DNA of 64,000 nt, taken from positions 3,170,501 through 3,234,500 of the forward strand of contig JAKJHU010000024.1 of assembly GCA_022316685.1 (NCBI GenBank), in the 5' to 3' direction. The stretch's first letter is position 1; the number at the start of each line of letters is the position of its first letter. This stretch comes from Progne subis subis. Its lineage: Eukaryota; Chordata; Aves; Passeriformes; Hirundinidae. A program made the position numbers and the translations under genes. A model generated the notes under the pieces. That model did no database searches. It was not told the origin of the DNA and saw nothing but the letters and a program-made list of their open reading frames with translations. This document shows positions 40,501 to 55,500 of this stretch, piece by piece.

Positions 40501-43500
40501 AATGTGTTTCCCTTCATTCTTTTGGAGCCTTTGGTCAAATGGAAATGGTGCTGCATGTACAGAAGTGCACATCCCGGTCCTCAAGTGAAGGGAGTTTTGC
40601 CACTGACATTAGTAGAGTTAGGGTTTTCTTTCAGGAAGTGACCATCAGTGGTAGCCTTCCATCAGCATATCTCAGCTGGAACGCGGAGCTGCAGGATCAC
40701 ACAGGCTGGGAGGGCTGAACAACAACCTGTGGGCTGAACAAGCTTTTGTCCCATAGCCTCAGGGTTATCTGCCGTGACCCCTGGGTCCCTTCTACAGAGC
40801 TGCTGCCCTCCTGCTCAGCCCTCAGGGTCAGCACGTCCCTGGCTAGTGCCTGCAGGTGAGGGACTTGATCTCTGCCTTGTTGCATTCACGCGGGGTTTGT
40901 GCTGCGCCTGCCCTGCAGGGTGTGAGCGGCACCCTGCGCTGGGCTGCCTGCACACTGCTCTGGGTGGCCTGTGTCTTCTGCTGCAGATCACTGCCAATGG
41001 CACTAAAGGGGAGGAGAGAGCCCCGAAGAGCTCTGTTTGCAGCCGTCCTTCAGGTGGCGCAGAGAACATCAGTCACAGCACTTTTTGAGCCTCATAATCC
41101 AGTCAGTTTTTTATAGACCTGGAGCATAACATCCCAATCTGGATATCACTCTGCTGTGAGAGATGAAGCCTTGGAAAAGTCAAGGCAGACTGTGCCCACC
41201 CATTCACAGATCTAGCCATTTTGTTGTGGAAAGCAGTCAAGTAGGGCAGGCATTGATTTACCTGGGGTAAATCCATGCTGGATATTCCCATGTACCTTCT
41301 TTGTGTGCCCAGATATTGCTGTCACGAGGACTTGCTCTGCAATTTTTGCAGTGAAGTGCTGAACTGAGACTGACTGACCTGTAGTTTCCATGATTACCTT
41401 TTGCCTTTTTCCCCCCCGCAACAGGTGTATATATAATTTATTTATTTATTTATTTCTGTATGGAATGCCTAATTTCTGTTGCCCTTGTTCTACTCTTTCT
41501 TGCATGTTGAAACATCTAAGAACAAGTGACTAAATGCAGGCTTTTTTCTGGGGTTTTTTTTTTGATACTGCCATATCAACTGATTTTCTCAATTTTGTTG
41601 ATGCTATTTATCTCAAGCTTAATATAGTTGCTTATGTGTCACTGAATTTTAATATCTATCACTTGAATAAGTTTATTTTTTAGCTCTATTGTCTTATTCT
41701 TTCTTCTGCTTTGAACTAGGAATGTTCCAAGAGGGCCAATAACGGGAAATTTACGTTGCGGGATCTCTTAGTGGTTCCAATGCAGAGAGTACTCAAATAT
41801 CACCTGCTGCTCCAGGTATTTTATTTTTGAAATTTAAGGGGGCTGAGAGCAAAAGTGTGATTGTTTATCATCAGTGGGTTGTAAAAATGAAAGCTATCAA
41901 AGGAGGGTGATTGACGCTTCCCTAGATATGTTATGAAATAAAATTCAGTCAAGTGCAGGGTTTTTCCCAAAGATCATTTCTTAGAGCTGAAGCATATCTG
42001 GGGAAAATCAAATAAAACACGATTGTTTCCTCTGTCTCTGGACCTTTTATTGTTGGTGTGTTTAAAATGGTTAGTAGTACCAAACCATAACTTTGGTGCT
42101 TGGAAATGTGAACCATTACCCCCCAAAAGAGGAAGCTAGGCCATACATAGAGCATACTTTTAAGATACTTCTTCACTGTCATAAATTGCAATTAAGCCAT
42201 ATTTATTTTGAAATGCTTCTTGTTATAACCCACAAAGCATTAGCTTTTGCAGTTAGTCCTGTAATAAGGGTGGAGAGTCTTATAAATTTAATTTGATAGC
42301 TGTGCCAGGAGACTCATTAGTTCAGCTGCAAAGAAATGTATTACTATATTAGACTGTCAACCCTGCTGATGCTTGTAAAATGTCATTTTAAAAAGATCTA
42401 CTACTTATATATGGAGCATAATTTTTACTCTGCAGAGCAACATACATTTGGTAATATTAAATTTTTGAAACACTTCTATATGAGTCATCAATATTTTGAT
42501 CAATGCAAAATTGGAAAAAAGCAAAATGAATGGTACAACATTTTTACAAAAAAACTTACGAGATCTGACTCATGATTTTATAATCAACCTGTATTTTGGG
42601 GAAAGATGAAATACTATGTCCCTGTACTGTGTGTAACAATATATGTAAAGAAAAATAGTTTACAGACTTGGAAAGAAAATAATGAGTAAATTATTAGAAT
42701 TGTAATGCAAATATAACTATTAATTACTTACTATTAATTTTAACATGAGTATGAAATATTATTTCATTTCTTATGATTTTACTGAGTTATGTGAGGTGAA
42801 ATGTTTAGTTATTACCTCAAATTATAAAGAGGAAATTACCTGTTTCCCCAAGAGGTTACATTTCTACTTCATAAAGTCCAAAAAAGACCCTGTATTTTCC
42901 ATGTGGGAAGTAGCTAAAAGAATTCTTTGAGCATGTGAATTTGATTTCAGTATATTTTCCGAGTCGGCTTCCTCTTATGCATGAGACAATGACTTTTAAG
43001 CTGTGCACACTTCAGCTGAGGTTTTACTGCAGCATGGATCCCTGTCTGCAGACAAGTGCATGCATTGGAACAGGATGAGGGACCATATAGCAACATGTAA
43101 ATGAACCTGAGTGGTGTTTACCTGGGCTTCCAGCACGCACATACAGTAATGATCTGACTTGGCAATTTTAAGTGCTAGACAGACCAATTTCACTTCTCCT
43201 GCTGGTTCATTAGCTGCTAAAGTCAGTGTTTAGGCTGTGCAGCAATTATTCCTAAACACTTGCCAATTAACTCTTTGCAATAGTCCCCACTCACTGATAG
43301 GCTGCTCACTCAGGATGAAAATGCCTGTTCTTGGGCTGTGTTTTCTGGTTTGGGCTTCTTTATTTTTCAGGGATGGGCATGACCAAGGATGATTTAATTT
43401 ATACAAGGGACAAACAGTGGGTGGAAAGTTTTAACTGCTCTGTCCACAGGAGCTGGTGAAGCACACTACCGATCCCATGGAGAAGGCAAATCTAAAACTG

Positions 43501-46500
43501 GCACTCGATGCAATGAAGGTGAGTATTTATGGCAGTGGAATAATTGTGTCTGTTGGTGGTTAGAATGGTAGCTCAGAATTCTGTTCCCTGGAGGGGATCA
43601 TGTTCTTCAAGACATTTCAAACATGTTTTCACAGGTTCCTGTGAGCTTTGTACGTCATGACAAGTATAAAATTGAGGGTTTTGCTCAAGTCTGGAAAACA
43701 AGTTCAGTAGTTTTCTGAAGCAGAGGGTTTGTGAAATGGAACTTTCCCATTTTGGGCTACTTTTGCGTTTGCTGAAAAAACAGGTGTTTCGATCATGTTG
43801 GTCTTGCTTCTGAAATTTAGGAGTATTTCTACTACTGTAAGTCAATTTGAATCAAGATCAGTCATTTCCCAGTGGGATGGAGAGCTATCTATCCTTACAA
43901 GACCTTTTTTTGTCATCTTAATATGATCTCAGTGGTGTTACTTTTGAAAGCAGTAGCATCTTTCTGGAGGTAGGGTACCTGTCACTATACATTCACCTGC
44001 AGTTGGTGCAAACAAATGCTTTATGGAATAACTGTGCTGCCTTGTGCACAAGGTAATATATTTATGTGCTCCTCCGCACAGTTTCAGAAACAAAGCACGA
44101 GTCTGCTTCTGTTGCCTTCATGGCATGAATGGTGACATTCATGTGCTGGAATTGGGAAATTTTTTCTATTCTTTGTGGGGAAAGGAGCCAACATGACAAA
44201 TTATATCTCCTGTTGTAATCTGTATGGTCCACAGTAGATGCTGAAATCAGACTAAGTTAGTTTTGGGTCACACAGCTGTCTCATATTTTGTGAGTGCCTT
44301 GAATGCCTGGAATACAAACCAGCTCACAAATGAGATTTTTAGTTCCCTGTTTTGTTATCCATTTTTGTGCAGCGAACATAGAGGGATGGGACACCATGAT
44401 AATTTCCCTCGGAGAGTTGCCTGAAAAGAGATGGCACAGTGTTCATCCATCTAGTGGCAGGCCATGCATCCTGGTTGCTGCTAACTGGCTCAGAAAATAA
44501 CTCTGTTTTATATTTACCCCTGCTTTTGCATTCCAATTTGCTGGTTTTCTTTACTGTTGGTGTCTGTAAAAATCAAAGAAATCTCTTGCCAGAGTGGCTG
44601 TGACAGATATGTGCTGGCTGTCAGGACATAACCAAACAAAATAGCAAGACTTCTCCTCCACTCCCTCCAAATCCACACACCCCTGAGGTATGAGCATCTC
44701 TCCTTAAGGCTGCAGCATTGTTCCCATTCTGATTTACTGTAATCCATGCCATTGTAGTAGAAATAAGTGTAGCACTGGTGTTTTGCTTCTGAAAATCCTG
44801 GTGTCTCTCACCAAGAGACACAAAAAGAAAATGTCCTTGGAAAAACTGCTAGCAAAGTGGTACTGGCCCCCAGGAAAGAAAATTCATGGAAGGATTATGC
44901 TGCTGGATTTCTTTTGGCAGCAAGAAAGGAGGTTATTTAATTTCTAAGCTAAGTCTTTTAAGACTGATGTGAATGTATCCTGCGCAGCTCCATTTGGGAA
45001 GCTAACATAATGACTGCAGCTATTCGCAGATTCTGATTGAAAACATGTTAGGGAGCAGATGTATTTTTCTCCCACCCTCCAAATTTGTGACCATATTGAA
45101 GGGATACTGTAAAAGCAAGGTGGGAAGATCAGAATGCCTTTTCCAGCTGCTGGTCTCAGCGTCCCTGACCCTCCCAATTACCGCTTCTGCTCACTCCTCA
45201 TCTCTAGCCATAAACAGAGAAGCCCTAGCAAATTGTCACTATTACTCAAGTGTCTTCAGAGCATTTTAAAGGCTTTAGTGAAACGTGTACGGTGCATGTT
45301 CTGGTAAAGGGCACAATAATGATCTCACCAGGTGACTTCGGGCAGTATATCCCTTCAGAAGCCCCTTTTAAAATCTGCTGTGTAATGGCTTCTCTCTGCT
45401 GCACAACAGTGAGGGCAAGATCCCACTACTGGGGCTGTAGCTTTTTCTCTTCTAATAAGCACCCAGGTTTATGATTCGTTTACACCTTACATTCTGCTTT
45501 TGAGCTGCCTTATGTATGTTTTCTGCTATATTCTCTATTTGCCTCCTATTTACCTCACATGTTGAATGTTGACTGCTTTTTCATTAGTGAGCTGCATAAA
45601 TTACCTTTCCATCTTTAATCTTAAAAATAAAACACTAAGGAAATTCAGAAAAAAATCAGCCTTTTTTTGAGAATTTATTACTTGTCCCTTTTTCTTAATA
45701 CTATATTAGTGTTCCAATAGATATCATGAAGAGTGTTGTAAATATTAAGGATATGCAGACACTTTTTTCCTTCTTTATTTAGGCAAGCATATTGGTAATT
45801 CTTGAACGTTAAAGAGACTTTCAAAAGAAATTACTAAAAATGTAGATAAGACAGAGATAAAGTTAGGAATAAACTTGTCAAAATAATGTATTAAAGCAGT
45901 CTGTAACAGAAAAGTTATTCTTTTCCTCCTTTCTGCTGCTGATACTCTAGGACTTGGCTCAATATGTAAATGAAGTAAAGAGAGATAACGAAACACTTCG
46001 GGAAATTAGACAATTTCAACTATCAATAGAGAATTTGGTACGTGATTTTTAAATTTACATACAAAGTTTTAATCACCTTTGATCAAAAATATTGATAGAT
46101 GTATTTTTTCCTAATTTCATAGGATTTTATAGTATTCTTGATATTTAAGTATAAGCATGTTTTGCTTGGTTTAGAATGACATGCATATTAAAGTACATGA
46201 ATCTCACTATTCTAGTTGTTGGTGGTTAAATATGTTTGCATAGTTAAAGGTTTGCACGTATACAGTGAATCTCAGATGTTTTTGTAATGGGAAAACATTT
46301 TCGGTTTGAAGGCAAAAATAGAATGGACTGATTCTTTATAGTATTAATTTAGATGGTAGTGAGGAAAAGATGTTTCCTGGTCTAAGAAGTCCTTTTTTGG
46401 GGTAAAAGGAGTGGGTGCTCTAACATTTCAATGTGAATCTTCATGCTGTTGCTGTATGGAATCATACATTTTACTTCTATTTCAGAACCATTCCCTCTTA

Positions 46501-49500
46501 CAGTACGGGCGACCTCAAGGTGATGGGGAAATAAGGATAACGACATTAGACAAACGTGCGAGGCAAGACAGGTGATGGCATAACTTGTGGTGTTCACTAT
46601 TGAGAACCTGTTAAGGAACTCTTCATAGATTTGAGGTCAGCTCAGTGATTCCTGGAGGACTTTCCATTCCCCTGGGCATTCACAGAGCTGTCTGCCATTG
46701 CCCGAGTGAATGTGCAAAGTGATGAATGGAAAATGAGTTATTGCATTGTTGTCCAAGATCACGAAATCCTTTACAAGGAGTCGATCTTAAGCAAAGGTAC
46801 TTTCAGTGTTGGGTGTTTTATTAGCCAGTAGTTTAGTCCTTCACCTTCAAAATTTTAAATGGCGCTGGCAGAAGTGTGTAAAATAAGACTTTTTGGTGTT
46901 AGCATTCTGGAGTGTTTTTAACCATCTCTGTATTGTATTTTCATAGGCATATCTTCTTGTTTGATCTAGCTGTCATTGTTTGCAAACGGAGAGGGGATAA
47001 TTATGAAATGAAGGAAATAATAGATCTTCAGAAATACAAAATTACGAATAACCCCACTACTGATAAAGAAAATAAGAAGGTAAATACTTGACGCTAATTC
47101 ACACGAAATGTTTCTTTTTAGCAAGAATTTGAAGCATTTTGCGGGAGTTTAAAATGTAAATACTATTTCTTTAAGATGTTTTTCATTATAAATGTAAGCC
47201 GGAGTGTATATTTAGAAATTTCAACTTTGTTTATTTTGAGGTAATTAAAATGTTCAAATAAGTCATTCTAAGGGAACACAATAAAGTGGTCTTATTGTTC
47301 CCAAAATTAATGAAATAAAGAATATACAAATGCTTTGTTATTTTTAAGGTGGTGTGGTGTTGTTGTTGTTGTTGTTTTTTTTTTTCCTCTCTTCATAACT
47401 GATGACTTCTGTATTACCAATCTTCTTATGCAGTGGTCTTATGGCTTCTACCTCATTCATATCCAAGGTGAAAATGGTTTAGAAGTTTATTGCAAAACAA
47501 AAGACTTAAAGAAAAAATGGCTTGAACAATTTCAGATGGCTCTGTAAGTATATATTTATTAAGGTAGAATCACATTCATCACTCATGGAAGGATTTTGCT
47601 TAAATCATACTGAACTGTTTTCATGTTTTAATGCTGTCTAGTTATGTATTTTATTTGACATTCTGAGAAACAACTGATTGACATCTTCATCAACAGTATT
47701 TCCTTGAAATTCCTCTTGGAAAAGGAAGAGGGCACTCTAGGCTATGTAGTATTTTCCTACCTTGCTGCTAAAACTGTTTTAGTAAGGCCGTCTTAAGCAA
47801 CCATGGGGAAATACTAATTATATGAATACTAAATATCTATCAGAATAGTGACTTTTTTTTTCCCCATCCCGTTTTAATTTTGACTAATTGAAGTATGGTT
47901 CTGAAAGGTGATGCTGGTGCTATGGGAGGGGATCCTGGCATCTTTCCTAGTGGCTTTTATCTAATTTATTAGTTAGTAGCTCAATCAAGTTGCTTGGCAT
48001 ACTACATTTAGTTTTAAAAGACTGATTTCCTTTTATGTATTAAAGTGAGAGGAGGTTGCTTTAGACTCCTTGAAAAGTAAGTTCTGCAGTTGCAACACTG
48101 CAGATTACATTATTGTTATGCAGCATGAACTTGATTTCCATTTCTGATTCTTGTCAGAAAGACAAACATGGTTATGGACACCTTGGGTATTGTGATTAAA
48201 TAAAGCATGCACAAGGGAATTGGATGACAGGTGATGCTTGCTTTAGGGAAGAATGAGTGTTACGGGGAGTGAGAAGCTCCCAGTGAACACAGAGAGTCAG
48301 CATTAGCCATGATGGGTTTGGATGTGGTTGTAAAGGGGTGTGGATTCAGGAAAAAGGCTACTGTGAGCTGATTTGAGTGAAACTTGCTCATAAACTGTAC
48401 ATGCTTTTTAAAAACCTCAGTATGATGAGTGGTAATGATATAATGGAAACATATGGAAGGAGATATGATAAAGCCTGTTTACTGGGTTTCCCATCTTGCT
48501 GATTATTATTGAAGGCAAAAATGGCATGTGTTTTGGCAAAAAATTCTGGGTGGCATAACTGGGGGATGGAAGGAGGTATGCCTCTTTCTGTCCCTCTGCT
48601 CTCCCTGCTGTGCTTTGTGTAATATCATGATTATAATTTACTTAATACATGTGTGAGAATTGAGGAACTCAGACTTACTAGCTTCAGCATTGTGACTCTT
48701 CATCACTCTTCAGGCGTCCTGGCCTAGTGCCCCAGAAAACCAAACAAAGCAGAAGTCAGGCAAGGAGCTAAGAAGAGTGGGGAGAGCACTATGATTTTTT
48801 TTTTTCCCAATCCTTCCCAGCCATTTCTATGGTTGTGTGCAGGACCATTCTCCCTTGCCTGTCCTTGTGTTGCTGTGTGAGTGCAGCTCTGCCCTCGTAC
48901 AGTGCTGGGCAGCAGCCAGCCCTGCTCAGCTCTTGGGGGTGTGCCTCTGTCACAGGGGTTATTGCTGCTGCTTTTCTCTGTGACCTTCCTCAGTGGCTGA
49001 TGAGTCCGTAAGACACTGGGGCTGGCGCAGCAGGATCGGGGCTGAGGTGCGACACGAGGCAGTGGCATTAGTGCTTTATCCTTCCTGAAGTGTTCATTGC
49101 TTATCCGCAGCTCTGTTACATGCATTTGACTTCACTGTGTGTTTCCCTCAGCATCTCTCCCAAAACATACCTCGGTGCATGTAGCAATAATGATATTGTA
49201 ATGCATGTTGAGACACGAGAGTTTGTATTTGGGAATAAACTACTATAAAATAAATAAGGGTGTTGAACGGTTGCTCCGCTGGTTTGATTTGTTGTTTTCA
49301 TGATTCAGATTGTCTAACTGTGTAGATTAACTTTTCTGCTCTGAAAAGTAGCCATGATTGAAATTATGCTCTTACTCATCTCATTCAGTTATAATTGCTG
49401 CTTCCATGGGCAAAATACTTCTCATTACTTAAAAATTTTATAAGACTGCAAACCCAGCACAGTTGAAGGGGTGAATAACTTTGGGTTTTGATTATCAGAA

Positions 49501-52500
49501 GTGATGTTGTTTACTGATTTCCAGACAGAAATTTCAATGCCTTTGGGAAAGCAGTTTGTTGAAGTCAGGTTTGTGCAAATGTTAATCTAAGAACATAATA
49601 AGAGAACAAACTAGGATCTCTCTTACTATTTTTAAAGTAAGAATTAACCTTGTTGCTACCAGAAGAGTCTAAGAGGCATAATTATTTCAGCTAGGCTGTA
49701 ATTTCTCTTTTTTTAAGAGGTGGGGAACTTAGATGTTTATACTGGTTTATGAAACGTAGTTTATTATCATAATTTATTTGGTGAAAAAGCACCAATTGTT
49801 GAGTTGCTGGTGTTGTTGAGAAGAGAATTTGTCTCCAGATGTGGGAAGCTTATGTTATTGATGAAGTATGAAATGGAGGAGAACACTGCTTTGCTGGTTG
49901 GACTTGATTTAGGTGCAGAGGGCAGGAATACATTAGGCATACTTGGTATGGAAAATCCCTAAAGCAAGGCTAGATGAAACCCCAGTGCTATTTCCAGAGT
50001 GTTACTTTTCAGACTAGTAAATTTGCCTTGGAAAGCTAATTTCACAAACCTGTGAAAATATTCTACCTCTTAGCCCGCTCTGTGACTGTAGTGTGTGGTG
50101 AGTTTTGTTTTGAGGGAGGGTGGAAATGCTGGGTTACTGGTCATAGGAAGCCAAGTAAATTGTTTTTATTTATTTATTTATTTTTAAAATTTATGGCACC
50201 TCTGTTCCTATGGTTTATATTTGCTGTATTCCTGAGACTATTGCTTTATTTAGAAAATACGTAATACCAAACACCACAATTTCTGTTTCTCCTAAGAATT
50301 TAATGGGTGTTCTTGAAGTCTCTTCATACAACACATCCTCATATGACAGTGGTACTGTGGTCTAGCTGCGCTGAGTTTGATGCTGTTGACCTAGACTCAT
50401 CAATAGCCACAGCTGAAGCTGCTCATTTACCCATACCTCCCCCAAAAATGTTTACAACCCAAAATTGCTGCTTCTTTTGGAGTACTGGGTTTTCTAGATC
50501 ATAATAAAATGAAGCAGGACACTGGGGCAGCATAGTTAATATTGCAGTCAAGCTCTTGAAGTTGAACTTTTGGTTGGTGGATCTGAGAAGTTTTTGTAGA
50601 ACTGTCTGGCAGAAACCACTGGAAGATGTTTTAAGAGGAGTCATCATTGCAAGTGCCTGATTCTGCTTTGATGTGCCTCTTCTCTTGTTTGTGTGAATGG
50701 ACGTTCTGCATGCACAGGAGGAGTGTAACCTGCTTATTGCCTTGGAAGAGATGTGGTGCTGAACTGTGACAGTGGCCAATTTGAGCAGTTGCTGTTTTGT
50801 TCTTGGAGCTCTGTTCATAGCAGTGGATGAGCCTTTAGCTGCAAGGGTAAATAAGCATCTTTTCACAGATAGTGCTGTAAAGGCTTTACTGTAACAGACA
50901 TGGAATGTTTAAATTTGGTCTAGCGTGTCAAATAGCATTGGTTTAAATGTAAAGTCATTCCATATCCAGGATAATATTGATAGAAGTATACAGCCAAATT
51001 ACTGTTCCAATTCAGCCAAATTAGAGACATCATGTATTAAATGAAAGTTTGTCAGCAATGTGATAAACTGCATGGTTTATTTGCCATAACTAGGCCATTT
51101 AAAACCTCAAAAACTGATTGTGTGAGACACAAATCTTTTTTTTTCCTAGTAGCACATCTTGTCTAATTTCTTTCCTCCTCTATTGAAAACACCAAAATAT
51201 TCAGAACAGAAATATGTTATACTTTCATGTCATTCAGCTTATGCTAAAAGGTGGGAGTGATATTTTTTCTCTAGAAAGCTCTTCTACACATGCTTTTTGA
51301 CTTTAAAAATGCTTATTTTTAAAAATAGCTAACTCATATTTACGTCAATGAATTTGTTTACCATTCTTTATTAAAAAAAAAAAACTCCTTGAAAGTTGAA
51401 GTCTCTCCTCTATTGTATGCCTATGTACATATTCTATGTATGTGCCTCAGTTATAGTACTACTTAGCTGACTAACTACCAGGCTTAATTTCTTATTATAG
51501 AGCGACTGCTTTTCTCTTCATTGTTGGGAAGAATTTAAATCTTCTATTTTTTCATGAGATGATAGAATAAATAGTGAAAGAGTCTGTTGATTGTTGCTAT
51601 ATCTGTCTCATGCTGACACTTAACACTCCCATCTACTAAATACTTTCTGTGTAGTTTTGTTTCCTGATCAAAGTAGAGCATGAAGCAGGTGTATGTTCTC
51701 ACTACCACAACAGCAGAGAACTTTCCCAAGAAAGGCTGCAGATTATATTTTCTCACTGACAATATTTGAATCCATTAGGGTAACATGACATGTAATATCT
51801 TATGCTGGTTTGTGCTGAGTTTATTTCATCATTATGTTGTCCAGTTTCCTAATTTAATTAAGCATTTCTCAACTGGGTTTTGTAATCCAGTGTTAAAATG
51901 ACCATCAGCAAACTTGACTTGAGCATAGAAACATCTTACACATAAATGCAATTTAAAGGAGAATTTAGATTGGAAGAGGTGTGTGGAGATTTTTGGCTTC
52001 AGTCTTTTGCAAGGCTTAGGTTGCTCAGGGCTGTGTCAGCTTTAGTCCTGCTGGATTTCAGGACACACAGATCCAATATTGTGAAGTCTCTTGCAACAGT
52101 GTTGTAACACACCTTTTAATTAGACTTTACTTAACTATTGCCTTTCACAAACTGAGAAATTTATGAAAACATCATAGGCAGGCAGAGGAACAGTTAAAAT
52201 TTCACCTTCTGAAGTACTACGATTGTAGTTTCTGCTTTGACTTAGCTGAAATAGCAATATTAATGTCATGTCTAATTAGTAATGCCTGAAAAATCAGTGG
52301 GAAAACAGGCTCATTAGAGTGATTAGGGTATGCACTATAATTGTATGGAGTTAATAAATCTGATTTTTCTTTTAAATACCTAAATAATAGATTTCAGACA
52401 TGAAAGCTGTATAGCCCTCAAAAAATAGTGGTTTTAGTTTTAATTACACTGTACATTGTTTTGGGTTGCTAGAGAGTTTGTGCAGCAGCTCACATAGAGT

Positions 52501-55500
52501 CTAACATGTTTTTGAAAAATTGCTGCTTCAGTATGACATAAATCCCCACCTTACAACTCAAGGGACACAGAAAATATCACCTGATAGCGAAGAAATAATC
52601 CTGAGATTCATTGATTATGAAACCTGCCAGGTGTGTGCACAACAATTTAGATTAGGAAAACTACATAAATTGCAACCAGAGCTCATTGGTTTTCTAAATT
52701 TTAAAGAAAACTAGTACAAGACAGAAGGTAGGTGAAAAGTGTCCTCTTCTATTCTCATTTGTATTTCCAAACTCACTTTGCACTCTGTGACTAATGACAT
52801 TGGTCAGATTCCACTCAAATAGATCTGTTCCCTGAGATTGTGCATTAATAATGCATGTGCATTAAGCTTTCTTCTGAGAGAATATTTGAGCTCTGACATA
52901 TTGAACACTGACATATTAAATTAAAGGTTTCTTATCAGAGCACCTTAAAAGCCTTAAGATGTCTGCTGCATTTTTCAAATAACCTGCAGAGGTGTTTCAC
53001 TTGTACCAATATCACACAGGTTACCAAAGCGATAAACAAACACGTCTGCCTGGAGTTTTTTCATCAGTGTAAGTACTGCAGTACTGCAAAAATGAATGCC
53101 AAGTTCATGTCTGTTAAAGAAGAATGCTTTCCTGTTTTTTGCTGTGACTCCAGCTGGTTTTGATCAAGTGTTTTTTGGGGTTATGAGCAATCATTCACAA
53201 TATATTTATAGTTATAAAATTTCTTTAGATTGTTCTAGACACAGCAAGAGCTGTGTGAAGATGCTAGATATGATTAAGAGCACAGTGTAAGGACAGTGTA
53301 AAATGTGAAAGCGAACCAGAGTTTATGAAAATAGTGAGTAAACACCGGAAGATGATAAATATACTTTGGTCTTTCAGTTCACAAAACCCAATAATATCCC
53401 AATCTGTAAGTTTTTACCACTTATCTTACAATATCTGAGGAATATTACTATGAAAATTAGTGCTTCTTAAAATTCAGTGAAATAAATTTGTAGTGACACA
53501 ACATCATAAAAATAAAAGGACCATCTTAATATTGTTTTTTTTATGCAAGGAGTTTTTTCAGTGTTAAAGTGTGGAATGCTGCATTACATGTTTGTCTTGT
53601 TACTCTGGTTATATGAATAGATGTTGCAGCTTCTCCCTGTAAACCAAAGCTACCTTTTTTCTTAGAAGATATAGGTATTTCCCCAATAATTTACAAGTTA
53701 ATGGCTGTATAAATCCTGTGTCTTCAGAGTTTTTGACTCCAAAACACAGACTTGTCTTCAGTTAAGTGTAAATACAATAAAATGTTTAAAGCTTATCAAC
53801 ACAAGCAACTTAGTAAATTTGGATTTGTAAGACTTAGAACTTCCACAAAAAAGATTCAGCCAGCAAATATATAAGTGTATAAAGTAAAAATGCTTTTGAT
53901 TTGCAAATACTGGTGTGTGATAGAGCTTTGTTCCTATAAGGTGGTGTTCAAAAATGTTAAACAGGAATAGATTAGCTCAAAGCAGTTCACCTTCCATGCT
54001 TTTTGGGGAAGTAGACTGATAAAGAAGAAAGTCATTATCTTGTTTGAAACAATGCAGTATGTTTCCAAAAAGTTAACAAGATAATTTCCTTGATCTCAAA
54101 AAAGCCACTCATCATACGATCAAATAAGCAAATTTCCTAGCAAATTCTTAGAAGTTGCATGTTCTTGATCAAAAGCACAATTTACTCGTGATATGGTTAA
54201 TTTAATTTTATAACATGTCTTCTTGATGAAGACTCTTTGATGTCACAAACCAGAATATTTGAGTATTAGCATATGGAGAATTGATTGATTACTTCAGTAA
54301 ATAGCATTTTCAAAGATGATTCTGAAATAACAACCAAGCTGGAACAGAGTAAAGTAAATCAGCTGTAAGTAAATCAGCATTACTCCTGAGAAGAGAAGGT
54401 AAAAAAGAAGCTACAAATCATTCTTTGTGAACTGGCATTGCTTACCTCTAGTGAGAGTATCCCTTAGGAATGCTTGCTTTTTTTTTTTTGTTTTGTTTAA
54501 ACCTATCTAAGTGTGTAGCATTTGAATATGTGGCAGTAGCTATATTTTAGTGCTAGGAAAGTTTTCCAGAATTTTCTGAGATGTGTAGTACCAATTGCCA
54601 TGGCTAAATTTTAAGGTGCTTAAAATTTTGTGTCACTTTGGCACAAACTAGGAATTTTAACTTAGGATGTTTTCATAAATAATTTCTGTTTGCAAATAGT
54701 ATCTTAGAAATAGTTACATTAGATCAGGGTTTACTGATGCATTTTCTGCAGCGATGCCAATTATTTATACAATAAATAAACCTGGAATAAAAGTTTTCAG
54801 TATCCAGAGGTATTAATCCTGTGCCATTTTTTTACAAGCTATACTGCACGAGTACAACATCAAGCTTCGCGTCACATATGCTTGAAAATGATCTTCAGTA
54901 GTTCATGCTCAGGGTGTCCATAATTCTGAACAGTTCTGTATGGAGCATTTTAAATTATTATAAGCATAACATGGAGTGCAGAATAACATCAGCTCTGAAA
55001 TGCAAAGGTCTAACTGGAGGTTGAGAGTTCAGGAGAGTTCAAGGTATAGAGTTTTATCTGAGCTCCCTGTAGTATTTCTGCTTTTAATACTTAAAACAAT
55101 TGCAATTCACTGCAGACTCTTTATCTCATACTTCATGCATCTCCTTGTTTGTTATGCCTCTGAGCTCTCAGGTGGGTATACACGCATTAACTGTTCTCTA
55201 AAGCCAAGTTTTAATCAAGTGAAATGGCTATTCAGTTTCAAATATAATGCACTTCCAAAATGATGGACATTTTTCAGGCATGTACATACAGTTGGACTCT
55301 GCAGAATTTCTTGTGACACGATTACATTTCTTGAAGAGGCTGATGTGGGAAAATGATCTTTGAGACCTGACCTAACTAGCATTTCTGTGAAAAGAAGTCA
55401 AATCCCAAAATAAGTATCATTAGAACTTCCTTGCATTTTTTTTTTCTTTTGGAGAGAACTGTCAAGCCCCAAGGTGGGCAGCTGTCTCACTGTACTGTTA

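Larger units (their letters stand above)
40379..41719 (+). other. VAV3: VAV3 intron 9 (1.3 kb)
   Basis: It contains a TA/CA repeat (about 40398-40413), a GC-rich block (about 40660-41060) of unknown origin, a CR1 reverse-transcriptase fragment in antisense (41090-41420) and an ATTT repeat (41435-41456). Confidence 0.85.

Noticed and set aside
48724..49125. 133-codon minus-strand frame in a GC-richer patch of intron 15
   Set aside because: Openness follows base composition. No domain or repeat signature is recognised.
52520..52714. 64-codon + strand frame in intron 15 preceded by a TTCAG acceptor-like site
   Set aside because: It does not correspond to any part of Vav3, the C1 domain continues directly from exon 15 to exon 16, and there is no fitting donor in phase that I trust.
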